Shown one piece after another: positions 1-8,181 of a stretch of 17,677 nucleotides of DNA (position 1 is its first letter; each line of letters opens with the position of its first letter). The position numbers and the translations under genes were made by a program. This DNA comes from UBA1715 sp045599365 (GTDB lineage: Bacteria; Bacteroidota; Bacteroidia; Bacteroidales; UBA1715). The stretch spans positions 1-17,677 of the forward strand of contig JAZRVS010000039.1 in assembly GCA_045599365.1 (NCBI GenBank), in the 5' to 3' direction. The notes beneath the pieces are model-generated. The model made no database searches, had not been told where the DNA came from, and saw only the letters and a program-made list of their open reading frames with translations.

Positions 1-23
1 AGACCGCTTGGCCTCCGACTTAG
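1..23. other. Unexplained sequence abutting prfB (junction)
   Basis: These 23 bases do not continue RF2 in any frame and put a TAG directly before the conserved GDYAYG codons. This is either the end of an inserted element or a chimeric assembly edge. The reverse strand reads aagtcggaggccaag, which shares the 8-mer aagtcgga with the IS-like right edge of the window (17635-17641 region). The resemblance is too short to call. Confidence 0.4.
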
Positions 24-578
24 GGTGATTATGCGTATGGCTATTTGAAAGGAGAGGCCGGCGTGCATCGTTTGGTGCGAATATCTCCGTTTGATGCTGG
101 AGCTCGTCGTCATACCTCGTTTGCTTCTGTTGATGTCGTCCCAATGATTGACGATACGATAGAAATTGTAATAAATCCTGCCGACTTAGAGTGGGATACG
201 TATCGCTCGAGTGGGGCTGGTGGACAAAATGTAAACAAGGTCGAAACTGCTGTTCGATTACGTCACAAACCTACAGGTATTGTTATTGAAAATATGGAGA
301 CTCGTTCTCAATTGCAGAATCGAGAAAAGGCATTGGCATTGTTGAAATCACAATTGTACCAATTGGAAATGCGTAAACGCGAGGAGGAGCAGGCAGCGCG
401 CAATGGCGAAAAGTTGAAAATAGAGTGGGGGTCTCAAATTAGAAATTATGTGCTACATCCGTATAAATTGGTTAAGGATGTTCGTACCAATTTTGAAACT
501 TCTAATACTCAAGCGGTTTTAGATGGCGATTTGAATGGCTTTATCAAAGAATTTTTGATGTGGAATAGTCAAAAGTAG
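24..578 (+). CDS. prfB: Peptide chain release factor 2, C-terminal part (5' end missing)
   Basis: Release factor 2 recognises UGA/UAA stop codons and triggers peptide release on the ribosome. The family match starts at codon 24 (GDYAYGYLKGE, typical RF2 sequence). The RF2-specific anticodon tripeptide SPF lies at 84-92, and the catalytic GGQ loop (SGAGGQNVNKVET) has its GGQ at 219-227. The gene ends normally at a TAG codon at 576-578. About the first half of the protein (domain 1 and most of domain 2) is absent. Bases 1-23 do not encode the expected RF2 residues in any frame, and in the prfB frame there is a TAG at 21-23. RF2 is essential and this site is far from the known programmed frameshift near codon 25, so an assembly junction at the window edge is the simplest explanation. 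An insertion or intron boundary is the alternative. TTG at 45 is an internal Leu codon, not a start. Confidence 0.93.
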   Translation, partial: GDYAYGYLKGEAGVHRLVRISPFDAGARRHTSFASVDVVPMIDDTIEIVINPADLEWDTYRSSGAGGQNVNKVETAVRLRHKPTGIVIENMETRSQLQNREKALALLKSQLYQLEMRKREEEQAARNGEKLKIEWGSQIRNYVLHPYKLVKDVRTNFETSNTQAVLDGDLNGFIKEFLMWNSQK

Positions 579-636
579 TGTGAGAGTTGATTTTAGTCAT
601 CGGAAGATTCTCTTGGGGTAAAAAAATAGACCTAAA

Positions 637-677
637 AACTGACTTCTGATAGCAAATAGAAATTTGTGCAGTCAGTT
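637..677. repeat. Inverted repeat between convergent genes
   Basis: Arms AACTGAC (637-643) and GTCAGTT (671-677) are perfectly complementary, with a nested CAAAT (653-657) and ATTTG (662-666) pair inside. The structure lies between the convergent prfB and antiporter genes, where a shared terminator would be expected. There is no strong T-run, so terminator function is uncertain. Confidence 0.3.
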
Positions 678-678
678 A

Positions 679-2922
679 TTACATTACAGAAAGATATTTG
701 TCCAATTTCTTCTTGTCGCCAACTATCCATACAAGGTCTCCTTCTTCAAAAACGAAAGAAAAATGAGGATTCATTATTGAATTTTTATCTCGTTCAATAC
801 CAACGACAAGGCATTGGGCATTGTCTTTTAATCCAGATTGGACAATGTTTTTTCCACATAAAAGAGAATCTTTTTCAACGTAAATCATTTGTAGTCTCAA
901 GTCAGACTTGTGTACATTATCAAGTTTTTGATTTTCTTCTATTAATTTTTTATTGAAAACTGCAATTTGATTGTCGTTGCCCAAAACGACCAATATATCT
1001 TGTGGATACACCATTTCGTTTGCTTCAGGAATATCAATTTCTAAAACGCCACGGATTATTTTCACAATGGTTAGGCCATATTCTTGCTTTATATTCGTTT
1101 CAATTATTTTTTTTCCAGCAAAGCAAGAATTTACTGGAATATGAACTTCAGCTAAGTGTATATTTCTGTCTATCAATTGTTTATTGAAACTGTGGTGAAG
1201 AGATTTTTCTTGTTCTGGTTCTTTTTTACCATTTAGATTTTCAACAAATCTATTTTCAATTTTAACGTATCCTTTGAGTAATCTACTTGAAATTGCAATG
1301 AGAGCGAATATGCCTAAAGCAACAAATATTTCGGCTTGTTGCGACATATCAAACATTTTTGCAAGAACCATGCATATTGCAAAAATGCCAAATCCTGCAT
1401 GCATCAAAATACTAAAAATCAAAAAACCCTTGTTCATGTGGTTTTGAGACCATAGTTTTTGGAATAAATCAGCATTTCCTTTGTTAAACAAAAGAACTCT
1501 TAAAAATGGCGACATTGCAATCAATGCAATTGCTCCAGATACAATACCAGTCCAATTTTCAGGTAATACTTTTGTTAGTAATGGATTTATGAAATTAAAA
1601 ACAATAAAATGGATTGTGAATAATATTACTCCATAAATCACATCTCGACCTAATGTCCGTTGTAGATACGTTTTCCAATCGTTGTTTTTATTGATGATTT
1701 GTGTTCCTCTTGAAACATTGTTGAGTTTGTTTAAAATAGTTGTCGGTAATTTTTGTTGTAACTTCTCAAATAGAGTGTCAGTATATCGGATGAAATATGG
1801 CGTTGTAAATGTTGTAATGACTGATACTGCAACTATAATTGGATAGATTTGTTCGCTAATCACATTCATTGAAACGCCAACAGAAGCGATAATAAATGCA
1901 AATTCTCCAATTTGTGCCAAACTCATTCCCGACTGAACTGCAACTTTCAAATCTTGTCCTGCTAATAGGACTCCCAATGCGGAACAAATTGGTTTAAATA
2001 CAATGACAACAATCGTAATGATGAGAATTGTTCCCCAATATTCCAGTAAAATTGCTGGATTAACCAACATACCTACAGAAACAAAGAATACGGCTCCAAA
2101 AAAGTCTTTCAATCCTTTGGTTAGTTTTTCAATTTTTGGACCTTCCAATGTTCCCGACAGAATAGACCCCATAATAAAAGCTCCTAATGCTGCCGAAAAA
2201 CCAACGTGAACTGCGAAGACGACCATTCCGAGGCAAAGTCCTAAGGAGATGATGAGTAACATTTCTTCGGTAAGTAAATGTTTGACTTTCTTGAAGAATG
2301 ATGGAAGAAGAAAGATTCCAACAATAAACCAAAGAATCATGAAAAATCCTAGTTTGAGTAAACTTTCAACCATTTCCATTCCTGCAAATTGTTGACTGAC
2401 TGCAATTGTAGGTAATAATACCATCATTAAAATAGCCACAATATCTTCTACGACCAATGTGCCAAAAACGACAGTCGTGAATTTTTGACCACGAATATTC
2501 AAGTCGTCGAATGCTTTTATAATAATGGTGGTGGACGACATTGATAGCATTCCGCCAAGGAAAATACTTTCGGTGTTTCCCCAACCAACAATTTTTCCAA
2601 AAATGAACCCTATGGCAAGCATAGAAATTACTTCGGTAAATGCCGTTATGAATGCGGCAGCACCAACATTCATAAGTTTTTTTATGCTGAATTCAAGTCC
2701 TAATGCAAATAAAAGAAATATTACACCAATGTCTGCCCACGTTGAAATATCCGCTTTATCTGTAACCGATGGAATTATATCAATACTCGGTCCTGCAATG
2801 ATACCAACAACAATGTAGCCTAACACAAGCGGTTGCTTTAACCACTTGAATACGAGCGTAATGACTCCAGCCAAAATCATTATTAAGGCTAAATCATATA
2901 CTAATGTTGGCAAATGAGACAT
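679..2922 (-). CDS. CPA2-family cation:proton antiporter with C-terminal RCK_C-like domains
   Basis: A 747-residue integral membrane protein of the monovalent cation:proton antiporter-2 (KefB/RosB-like) group, expected to exchange K+ or Na+ for H+ across the inner membrane. The N-terminal part, to about residue 400, has the Na+/H+ exchanger pattern: QPLVLGYIVVGIIAGP near residues 30-45, repeated hydrophobic helices, and VVEDIVAILMM, the acidic helix usually tied to ion binding. A second hydrophobic block runs from about 425 to 560. The soluble tail, about 590-747, has two repeats ending in 'DILVVLGND' and 'GDLVWIVGDKK', typical of TrkA_C/RCK_C regulatory domains. No TrkA_N (RCK_N) Rossmann domain is seen between them. 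The ATG lies 2 bp after the lepB stop codon, so the two genes are probably co-transcribed and translationally coupled. The transported ion cannot be told from sequence alone. Confidence 0.9.
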   Translation of the reverse strand: MSHLPTLVYDLALIMILAGVITLVFKWLKQPLVLGYIVVGIIAGPSIDIIPSVTDKADISTWADIGVIFLLFALGLEFSIKKLMNVGAAAFITAFTEVISMLAIGFIFGKIVGWGNTESIFLGGMLSMSSTTIIIKAFDDLNIRGQKFTTVVFGTLVVEDIVAILMMVLLPTIAVSQQFAGMEMVESLLKLGFFMILWFIVGIFLLPSFFKKVKHLLTEEMLLIISLGLCLGMVVFAVHVGFSAALGAFIMGSILSGTLEGPKIEKLTKGLKDFFGAVFFVSVGMLVNPAILLEYWGTILIITIVVIVFKPICSALGVLLAGQDLKVAVQSGMSLAQIGEFAFIIASVGVSMNVISEQIYPIIVAVSVITTFTTPYFIRYTDTLFEKLQQKLPTTILNKLNNVSRGTQIINKNNDWKTYLQRTLGRDVIYGVILFTIHFIVFNFINPLLTKVLPENWTGIVSGAIALIAMSPFLRVLLFNKGNADLFQKLWSQNHMNKGFLIFSILMHAGFGIFAICMVLAKMFDMSQQAEIFVALGIFALIAISSRLLKGYVKIENRFVENLNGKKEPEQEKSLHHSFNKQLIDRNIHLAEVHIPVNSCFAGKKIIETNIKQEYGLTIVKIIRGVLEIDIPEANEMVYPQDILVVLGNDNQIAVFNKKLIEENQKLDNVHKSDLRLQMIYVEKDSLLCGKNIVQSGLKDNAQCLVVGIERDKNSIMNPHFSFVFEEGDLVWIVGDKKKLDKYLSVM

Positions 2923-2924
2923 GC

Positions 2925-4343
2925 TTAGTCTTTATGTATAATATTGAATAAACGATTCCAACGAATGTTGGTTGGGAATGGTTTTGTTTGTTCTGACGAG
3001 AACCAGATGATAACAGCTTTTCCAACAATATGGTCTTCTGGTACAAATCCCCAATAACGCGAATCTTGTGAATTGTCTCGATTGTCTCCCATCATCCAAT
3101 AATAATCTTGCTTAAATGTGTAACTTGTTGCGAGAGTGTCGTTTATGTAAATTTTATCTTCTTCAACTCGTAGTGAATTTGATTCATATAGTTCAATAAT
3201 TCGTTTGTATAATGGTAAATTGTAACCATCTAACGGCACTGTAACTCCTGCTTGAGGAATAACAAGTGGACCAAAATAATCCTTGTTCCAATTGTATCGA
3301 GCATCTTGAGGAAAACATTCTTTGTAGCGATAGCCATTGGGAAATTCACTCTTTCGGATACTTTTTATAGAATTGTATTTTTGTAGTGCTTCTACTTGTT
3401 TTTCGTTTAGAAACATTATGTAACCATTTTTACTCATTCCGTATTCACGAATGTTGAGTTTTTCAAAAATAGCAGGTTTGAGAGGGGCTGATATTTCTAC
3501 ATCATAACGGAACTGTAAATTTTCTATTTCTTTTTGTGGCTTTCCGTTTATAACTACTTTTCCTCCAACAACTTGTAACGTGTCTCCTGCAACAGCAACG
3601 CAACGTTTTATGTAATTTTCTCGTTTGTCAAGTGGGCGAACAACAATGGAATCTTTAAAGTATTCAAAAAAACAATCTTCTAAATTAGATGTTTGACTCA
3701 TCAATTTATTTAACCGAATGTAATCATTTTGGGAAATTGGATATAATATCGAATCTTCTATAAAATCACGTTTTATTTGATAATAACTCTGACTTTGTCG
3801 TGTTAAAATAACAGTATCTCCTTCTGGAAAATTAAAAACAACAATGTCGTCATTTTTTACGTAATCAAACCCTCCCATTCTTTCATACGGACGTTTCCAA
3901 ATCTCGGAATACGATTTCTTCATTCCATTGGAAAATGGCATTGAGTGATGGACAAAAGGAAACGAAATTGGTGTCATTGGTTTGCGAGGTCCATAATTGC
4001 ATTTGCTCACAAATAGATAGTCGCCAACAAGCATTGTTCCTTCCATTGAAGACGTTGGAATTGTATATGCTTCAAAGAAGAAAATTCTAATGAATGATGC
4101 TGCAATTACGGCAAAAATGATTGCGTCAACCCAGCCCATTGCCCATTTCCCAAATGCTGATTTTGGTTGATATATTTTCCAAAATGCCCAAGGAACTTTT
4201 TTTGTAATGCATAAGTCAAAAATAATTCCTAAACCCAACAACCACCAAAAGTTGCCAAGCCAAATGACAAACAAAATCCAACATACAGCGCTAACACCAA
4301 ATATAAACCATTTGTTTTTAAAAAAAGATAATATGTTTTTCAT
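2925..4343 (-). CDS. lepB: Signal peptidase I, long Bacteroidota form
   Basis: Signal peptidase I removes signal peptides from exported proteins at the periplasmic face of the inner membrane. The 472-residue protein has two hydrophobic segments (about residues 11-45 and 72-90). It then has the Ser box IPTSSMEGTM (nucleophile Ser99), the Lys box YIKRCVAVAGD (general base Lys246) and the box E signature MGDNRDNSQDSRYWGFVP (418-435). Between the boxes lie large insertions (about 110-235 and 265-410), as is usual in Bacteroidota LepB, making it much longer than the roughly 320-residue E. coli protein. I chose the ATG at 4343. A TTG 15 bp upstream (4358) is in frame but would add only MKCIA before the same Met. 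It heads a two-gene unit with the antiporter. A -7-like box lies at 4373-4380. Confidence 0.95.
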   Translation of the reverse strand: MKNILSFFKNKWFIFGVSAVCWILFVIWLGNFWWLLGLGIIFDLCITKKVPWAFWKIYQPKSAFGKWAMGWVDAIIFAVIAASFIRIFFFEAYTIPTSSMEGTMLVGDYLFVSKCNYGPRKPMTPISFPFVHHSMPFSNGMKKSYSEIWKRPYERMGGFDYVKNDDIVVFNFPEGDTVILTRQSQSYYQIKRDFIEDSILYPISQNDYIRLNKLMSQTSNLEDCFFEYFKDSIVVRPLDKRENYIKRCVAVAGDTLQVVGGKVVINGKPQKEIENLQFRYDVEISAPLKPAIFEKLNIREYGMSKNGYIMFLNEKQVEALQKYNSIKSIRKSEFPNGYRYKECFPQDARYNWNKDYFGPLVIPQAGVTVPLDGYNLPLYKRIIELYESNSLRVEEDKIYINDTLATSYTFKQDYYWMMGDNRDNSQDSRYWGFVPEDHIVGKAVIIWFSSEQTKPFPTNIRWNRLFNIIHKD

Positions 4344-4372
4344 CGCGATACATTTCAATACTATTTACGTTG

Positions 4373-4380
4373 CGAAGATA
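4373..4380 (-). promoter_or_regulatory. Probable lepB promoter -7 box
   Basis: On the minus strand this reads TATCTTCG followed by CA, which matches the Bacteroidota TAnnTTTG box at all but one position. It lies 29 bp upstream of the lepB ATG. No clear -33 TTG is visible. Confidence 0.5.
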
Positions 4381-4442
4381 CGGATTTTTGTGTAATAAAA
4401 GGAATTGTTTGACTTATAGATATTAAACTGAATAACATTAGG

Positions 4443-4520
4443 TTTTAGTTATCAGTTTTCAGACGATTCTCTTTGTGTAGTCATCTTTCCGTTAAAGAAA
4501 TCAAAATGGGAACTGACTAC
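4443..4520. repeat. Non-coding repeat-like segment with inverted repeat
   Basis: The 191-bp gap between lepB and the hydrolase operon holds no gene. It contains perfect 7-bp arms GTAGTCA (4477-4483) and TGACTAC (4514-4520), with a small inner hairpin tcttt-ccgtt-aaaga (4484-4498). The left part, ttttagttatc followed by gattctctt, resembles 590-615 in the prfB/antiporter gap (ttttagtcatc then gattctctt). This suggests fragments of a dispersed non-coding repeat. Confidence 0.35.
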
Positions 4521-4549
4521 TATTGCTATCTTTTGGTTTTATATTCCTT

Positions 4550-5878
4550 TTATTCTTTGAAAAATGACTTTCCGTTTTGGAATATGATACCGTGGTAATT
4601 TCTGTCTTTTATAGGCTTGCCAAGAATATCGTAGGAAGGTGCATTTATATCAAACTCGTCTTTGGTCAATTCTTCTACCGCAGATGGCGGACCTGGCAAG
4701 AAGAAATCTCCAGAATCTTTTGGTTTTTCTAAGATAAATGCGTACATGTCGTAAATTGCAGCATTTATGTAAAATGATGTTGCAAATGATACATGGTCGT
4801 AAGAAATACTACCAACAAAAAGACTGTTTTCATCGTCATTCAACCCAAGTGATTGTATTGCATTTTCCGCATTAAGAAAAGGTACAACCTCATCGTTTTT
4901 AGCATGGAAAAATTTAATAGGCAGTGTTGCTTCCCAACCTGTCAATACAGTAGTTGCTTGGGCAACCGATTCAATTTCCTTGCGAAGCACAGAATTTGGA
5001 TCAAGTAAATCATTATTGACAAAAGCATCTAATGTTGATTTTCCGTTTGTTACAGCAAGCATCATTGTTGATATCTCATCGGTTGTATAATTTTTACTAT
5101 CTATCCATGATTCCAAACCAGCCTCAATAAGATTACTATTAAAAAAATCGCTAAATTTTCTACCTTCGGCAAAGTATTGTGGGTATCCTGTCAAAAAACC
5201 TTTTATAACCAAAGGTAAAATCACGGGCATTGGCAATTTTTCTAGTCCAAAAACATATTCCAATGTTGCTGGAACATCGTATGGACCATCTCCACAATAT
5301 GATTTTTCAAATTTGAGATATTCGGCAAGTTCTTGGTTTTCCTCCATTTCTTTGTGAACGGCTAAAGCAACAGCACCACCTTGAGAATATCCAAAATTAA
5401 ACAAAGCGTCATAATCAAATTTCACTTCTAAACTATCAAATAGATGACGTGCTATCAATGCTAAATCTATGGCATTTGTTGCATTTTGCTTGTGACAAAG
5501 ATAATTATGTGGTTTATCAGCGGTAACACCATAACCATAATAATCGGGAGCTATGATACAAGCAATTGAACGAAGCAAAGCCGCACTTGCTGTTTCTCCT
5601 TGCACCGAAGGTGTTTCTTGATTGGAGGCAATGGTGTGATGACAATCCAAAACAGCTGTAAGTATTTCTTCTTTTAGGGGAATTGATATTAACCCCGAAA
5701 CGGTATCTTTACTTGTTCCGTCCGCAGAAACAGACACATAATGTATAATAAATGTTTGTATATTATCACTATCTATTGCATTAGAAACAATTCTGAATGG
5801 AGGTGTTTCTATTGTAGCAAATAATTGAACAGAAGAAAATAATAATAGAAGTGCAGTTATAAATGATTTGGTTTTCAT
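4550..5878 (-). CDS. Secreted alpha/beta hydrolase (lipase/esterase-like) with T9SS-like tail
   Basis: A 442-residue protein with a cleavable signal peptide (about residues 1-21, ending QLFA). The alpha/beta-hydrolase fold is shown by VLDCHHT, APDYYGYG, the nucleophile elbow NFGYSQGG (Ser165), and candidate acid Asp329 (HAKNDEVVP) and base His362 (SYDHVSF). The overall pattern resembles secretory lipase/esterase-type hydrolases; the substrate is unknown. The last 40 or so residues follow a Pro-rich linker (PGPPS) and read SYDILGKPIKDRNYHGIIFQNGK. This resembles the terminal motif of Bacteroidota type IX secretion sorting tails (yDl-Gr... Giyi..GK), so the enzyme may be exported across the outer membrane (inference). 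It is the last gene of the operon starting at 9780, 33 bp after the small lipoprotein gene. It is a paralogue of the 13354-14754 hydrolase: both have LDCH, DYxGYG, GYSQGGAVA and CGxGPY. Confidence 0.85.
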   Translation of the reverse strand: MKTKSFITALLLLFSSVQLFATIETPPFRIVSNAIDSDNIQTFIIHYVSVSADGTSKDTVSGLISIPLKEEILTAVLDCHHTIASNQETPSVQGETASAALLRSIACIIAPDYYGYGVTADKPHNYLCHKQNATNAIDLALIARHLFDSLEVKFDYDALFNFGYSQGGAVALAVHKEMEENQELAEYLKFEKSYCGDGPYDVPATLEYVFGLEKLPMPVILPLVIKGFLTGYPQYFAEGRKFSDFFNSNLIEAGLESWIDSKNYTTDEISTMMLAVTNGKSTLDAFVNNDLLDPNSVLRKEIESVAQATTVLTGWEATLPIKFFHAKNDEVVPFLNAENAIQSLGLNDDENSLFVGSISYDHVSFATSFYINAAIYDMYAFILEKPKDSGDFFLPGPPSAVEELTKDEFDINAPSYDILGKPIKDRNYHGIIFQNGKSFFKE

Positions 5879-5911
5879 AATATTATACAGATGTAAAGTA
5901 ATATATAGGCT

Positions 5912-6316
5912 CTAATTTCCATAGTTGCAAGCATACACCTCAACAATATCTGGTTTTGTTGAATATGTTGCTGTTACATACATTGTTAGGTAGCCATCAA
6001 GTCTGATGGAACTCAATTCTTCTTCAACACTAACACACGCAGCTTTTATTTTTGCATCGCTCTTGTCATAATCACCTTTTAGGCAAACTTTCCCATTGAA
6101 ATCAACTTCAGCGCCTTCGATTGCCGCCATTGCTTCTTTGTAGGCATTTTGTATTGTAGTCCAATTTGCCAAATCGGTCATAGATTCCAATTGTGTGTCT
6201 TTTGCGGCTACGGCATAATAAGCATATTGGGGATTTTCATCGTCTTTGTTACAAGAAGTAAACAAACATAATGGTAATAAAGCACATACAACTAATTGTA
6301 GAATAATTTTTTTCAT
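5912..6316 (-). CDS. Small lipoprotein of unknown function
   Basis: A 134-residue protein. The start at ATG 6316 gives a classic lipoprotein signal, MKKIILQLVV..., with lipobox LFTSC (Cys22) followed by Asn-Lys-Asp-Asp. Longer in-frame starts exist back to 6394 but would bury the signal peptide and overlap the phosphatase gene. The mature domain, about 110 residues, contains DLANWTTIQNAYKEAM, a VCLKGDYDKSDAKIKAAC segment and a C-terminal YLTMYVTATYS strand. I do not recognise a family. The gene begins 10 bp after the phosphatase stop codon and lies in the partner-switch operon. It could be an extracytoplasmic partner of the phosphatase's sensor domain or of the transporter (inference from position only). 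Confidence 0.8.
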   Translation of the reverse strand: MKKIILQLVVCALLPLCLFTSCNKDDENPQYAYYAVAAKDTQLESMTDLANWTTIQNAYKEAMAAIEGAEVDFNGKVCLKGDYDKSDAKIKAACVSVEEELSSIRLDGYLTMYVTATYSTKPDIVEVYACNYGN

Positions 6317-6326
6317 ATTAAGTATC

Positions 6327-7865
6327 TTAAGATTTAAATTTAAAAGCGACCATTGTTTCATCATCTGATGGTCCGACATTACTAGTATAAGCAACCAAAT
6401 TTGTATGTACGGAATGAATCAAATCTTGAATAGATTCTCCTCTAAAATCGTTCAAAACTTGACGCAATCGAGTTTCGCCATATTGTTTCGTGTCCTCACT
6501 GAAGGCTTCTGTTACTCCATCGGTATATAAGAAAATCCTATCTCCGTCATGTAAGGAAACGGAAAATTCATCCAAACATAAATCATCTGTAGCACCAGCA
6601 GGGAAACCGTGGGGGCCAACCAATTTTTCAAATTTACCACCATTATACGATATGAATGGAACATTATGAGCCGCATTTGCAATACGTAATTCTCCAGTTG
6701 ATAAATTGCAAATTCCCAACCAAATTGTTACAAACGTACACGTGTCGTTATTTTCATACAAAGCAGTATTAACAGCATCAAGAATGGTCTTTGGACTAAG
6801 ATATATTTTTAAGAAACTATCAATGAGAGTTTTGGCTTTCATCATTAACATTGCAGCTGGAATTCCTTTACCTTCGGCATCGGCAACAACAATGGCGATG
6901 TGAGTTTCGTCAATTTGAAAATAATTGTAAAAATCGCCACCGATTTCTTTCGCAGTGTACATAGACGCTGATATTTCCGCATGTTCCGAATGAAAATCCT
7001 CCTTAGGAAGTGCCGACGTTTGAATTTGTTTAGCAATATTCAAATCGTTACACATATCTTTATGTTGCTTGAGAGAAACAACCATGGAATTGACGCTATC
7101 AACAACTTGTCCTATCTCGTCGGTTGTTGTTGCTCGCAGTTTTTCATCTGGAAATTCACCGCCACCAATTCTTCCAAGGTATTCTTTTATCTGTATAATT
7201 GATTTTCTCCAACCACTGAGAGAAATATAAAATGCCAATATCATGATGAGAATGAATCCCAAGAGAATAAAGCAATATTGACGTTGGAAAAGTGCAACTT
7301 GTTCCTTAATTTCCGAAATATTATGTCCCAACACGATGCAACCGAGTGGTTTGTTGGAGGTTTCATCGTATAGTGCCCTATAATAACAATATATTTGAAC
7401 CCCAACAACATTAGCTGGTCCGTAAAATTCTCCCTTTTCGTCAAGTGATTTTGATACGTAATCTTCTATGAACGTACCTACAATAGTGTCGCCATCGGCA
7501 CCACGAGTACTCCCTGCTATGCGTAAATAGTTTCCATCGGGAAGACGCAACATGGTGTAACACAAAGAACCTGTAAGTTTTTCAAATTCTTCGAATGGAG
7601 CTATGTTTGCATTTTGTCTTGAACCGTCTCCAATAAAAGTGTCACCAAGAAACAATTGGGTGCCTTGTTCTACATGCCATTTTCCTTCGCCAAGATGTTT
7701 TTCTAAGAAATAGCACTCGTTACGTTCTGTTGCCAAAACGTGTTCGTATTCAATTTTAGTAATTGTTTCTTCGAATAATAGCCACGCTCCTATAGAAGCA
7801 ACGACACCAAATCCGACACACAATAGAACTATTTTTGTTGTAATGCTATTCCGTTTTACATTCAT
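6327..7865 (-). CDS. Membrane-bound SpoIIE/RsbU-type PP2C phosphatase with extracytoplasmic sensor and HAMP region
   Basis: A 512-residue sensor phosphatase expected to dephosphorylate a STAS anti-anti-sigma-type protein, here probably the neighbour at 7868. TM1 is about residues 11-31. An extracytoplasmic Cache-like domain covers about 35-190 (with TMLRLPDGNYLRI and VGVQIYCYYRAL). TM2 is about 196-217, and a HAMP-like stretch ending in TTTDEIGQVVDSVNSMV runs to about 270. The PPM/SpoIIE domain starts near LNIAKQIQTSALP (275-287). Metal-binding acids are present: EIGGDFYNYF (Asp311), VADAEGKGIPAAMLM (Asp329), LYTDGVTEAF (Asp449) and GPSDDETMVAFK (Asp501/502). The catalytic set looks complete. 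The ATG is 2 bp after the STAS stop codon, indicating translational coupling. The ligand of the sensor is unknown. Confidence 0.93.
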   Translation of the reverse strand: MNVKRNSITTKIVLLCVGFGVVASIGAWLLFEETITKIEYEHVLATERNECYFLEKHLGEGKWHVEQGTQLFLGDTFIGDGSRQNANIAPFEEFEKLTGSLCYTMLRLPDGNYLRIAGSTRGADGDTIVGTFIEDYVSKSLDEKGEFYGPANVVGVQIYCYYRALYDETSNKPLGCIVLGHNISEIKEQVALFQRQYCFILLGFILIMILAFYISLSGWRKSIIQIKEYLGRIGGGEFPDEKLRATTTDEIGQVVDSVNSMVVSLKQHKDMCNDLNIAKQIQTSALPKEDFHSEHAEISASMYTAKEIGGDFYNYFQIDETHIAIVVADAEGKGIPAAMLMMKAKTLIDSFLKIYLSPKTILDAVNTALYENNDTCTFVTIWLGICNLSTGELRIANAAHNVPFISYNGGKFEKLVGPHGFPAGATDDLCLDEFSVSLHDGDRIFLYTDGVTEAFSEDTKQYGETRLRQVLNDFRGESIQDLIHSVHTNLVAYTSNVGPSDDETMVAFKFKS

Positions 7866-7867
7866 TT

Positions 7868-8170
7868 TTATTCAATGGTTAACATTTTGTCTAATCCAGT
7901 GATAGAAAATACATCAAGTATGTCGGCTATTGGTTTAATAGCTACAATTTTTGACTCTTTACCTAATACTTGACGAGCTTTGAATATTACGCGTAGTCCA
8001 GCCGAAGATATGAATTTCAGCTTTGTCATATCAAGTTTTAATACGGATATACCAGTAAGTGCAGGAATAAGTTCGTCGGAAAATGCTTGTGCTGATTGTG
8101 AATTAAGAAATCCATCAAGAATCACTTGTAATTCGTCACCGTTTTGTACTATTTCAAAATTTAAATTCAT
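7868..8170 (-). CDS. STAS-domain protein, anti-sigma factor antagonist-like
   Basis: A 100-residue single STAS domain of the SpoIIAA/RsbV type. The signature LDMTKLKFISSAGLRVIFKA occupies about residues 46-65. By eye against SpoIIAA (FMDSSGLGV, phosphorylated Ser58), Ser56 sits at the phosphoacceptor position. Such proteins cycle between phosphorylated and unphosphorylated forms in partner switching, through an RsbW-like kinase and a PP2C phosphatase. Here the phosphatase gene follows 2 bp downstream, and an RsbW-like but degenerate domain is fused to the transporter encoded 11 bp upstream. No separate kinase or sigma factor gene is present in the window. Confidence 0.9.
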   Translation of the reverse strand: MNLNFEIVQNGDELQVILDGFLNSQSAQAFSDELIPALTGISVLKLDMTKLKFISSAGLRVIFKARQVLGKESKIVAIKPIADILDVFSITGLDKMLTIE

Positions 8171-8181
8171 AATTATTCAAT

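Noticed and set aside
1..23. Shared 8-mer aagtcgga between the left edge (reverse strand) and the IS-like right edge
   Set aside because: Too short to claim that both edges lie in copies of the same element.
11..30. Programmed RF2 frameshift site
   Set aside because: The known site is near codon 25 of prfB and uses CTT-TGA after a Shine-Dalgarno-like stretch. Here the break is deep in the gene and uses TAG.
2525..2818. Plus-strand open frames over the antiporter gene
   Set aside because: Shadow of the antisense strand of conserved membrane helices; no start context or family match.
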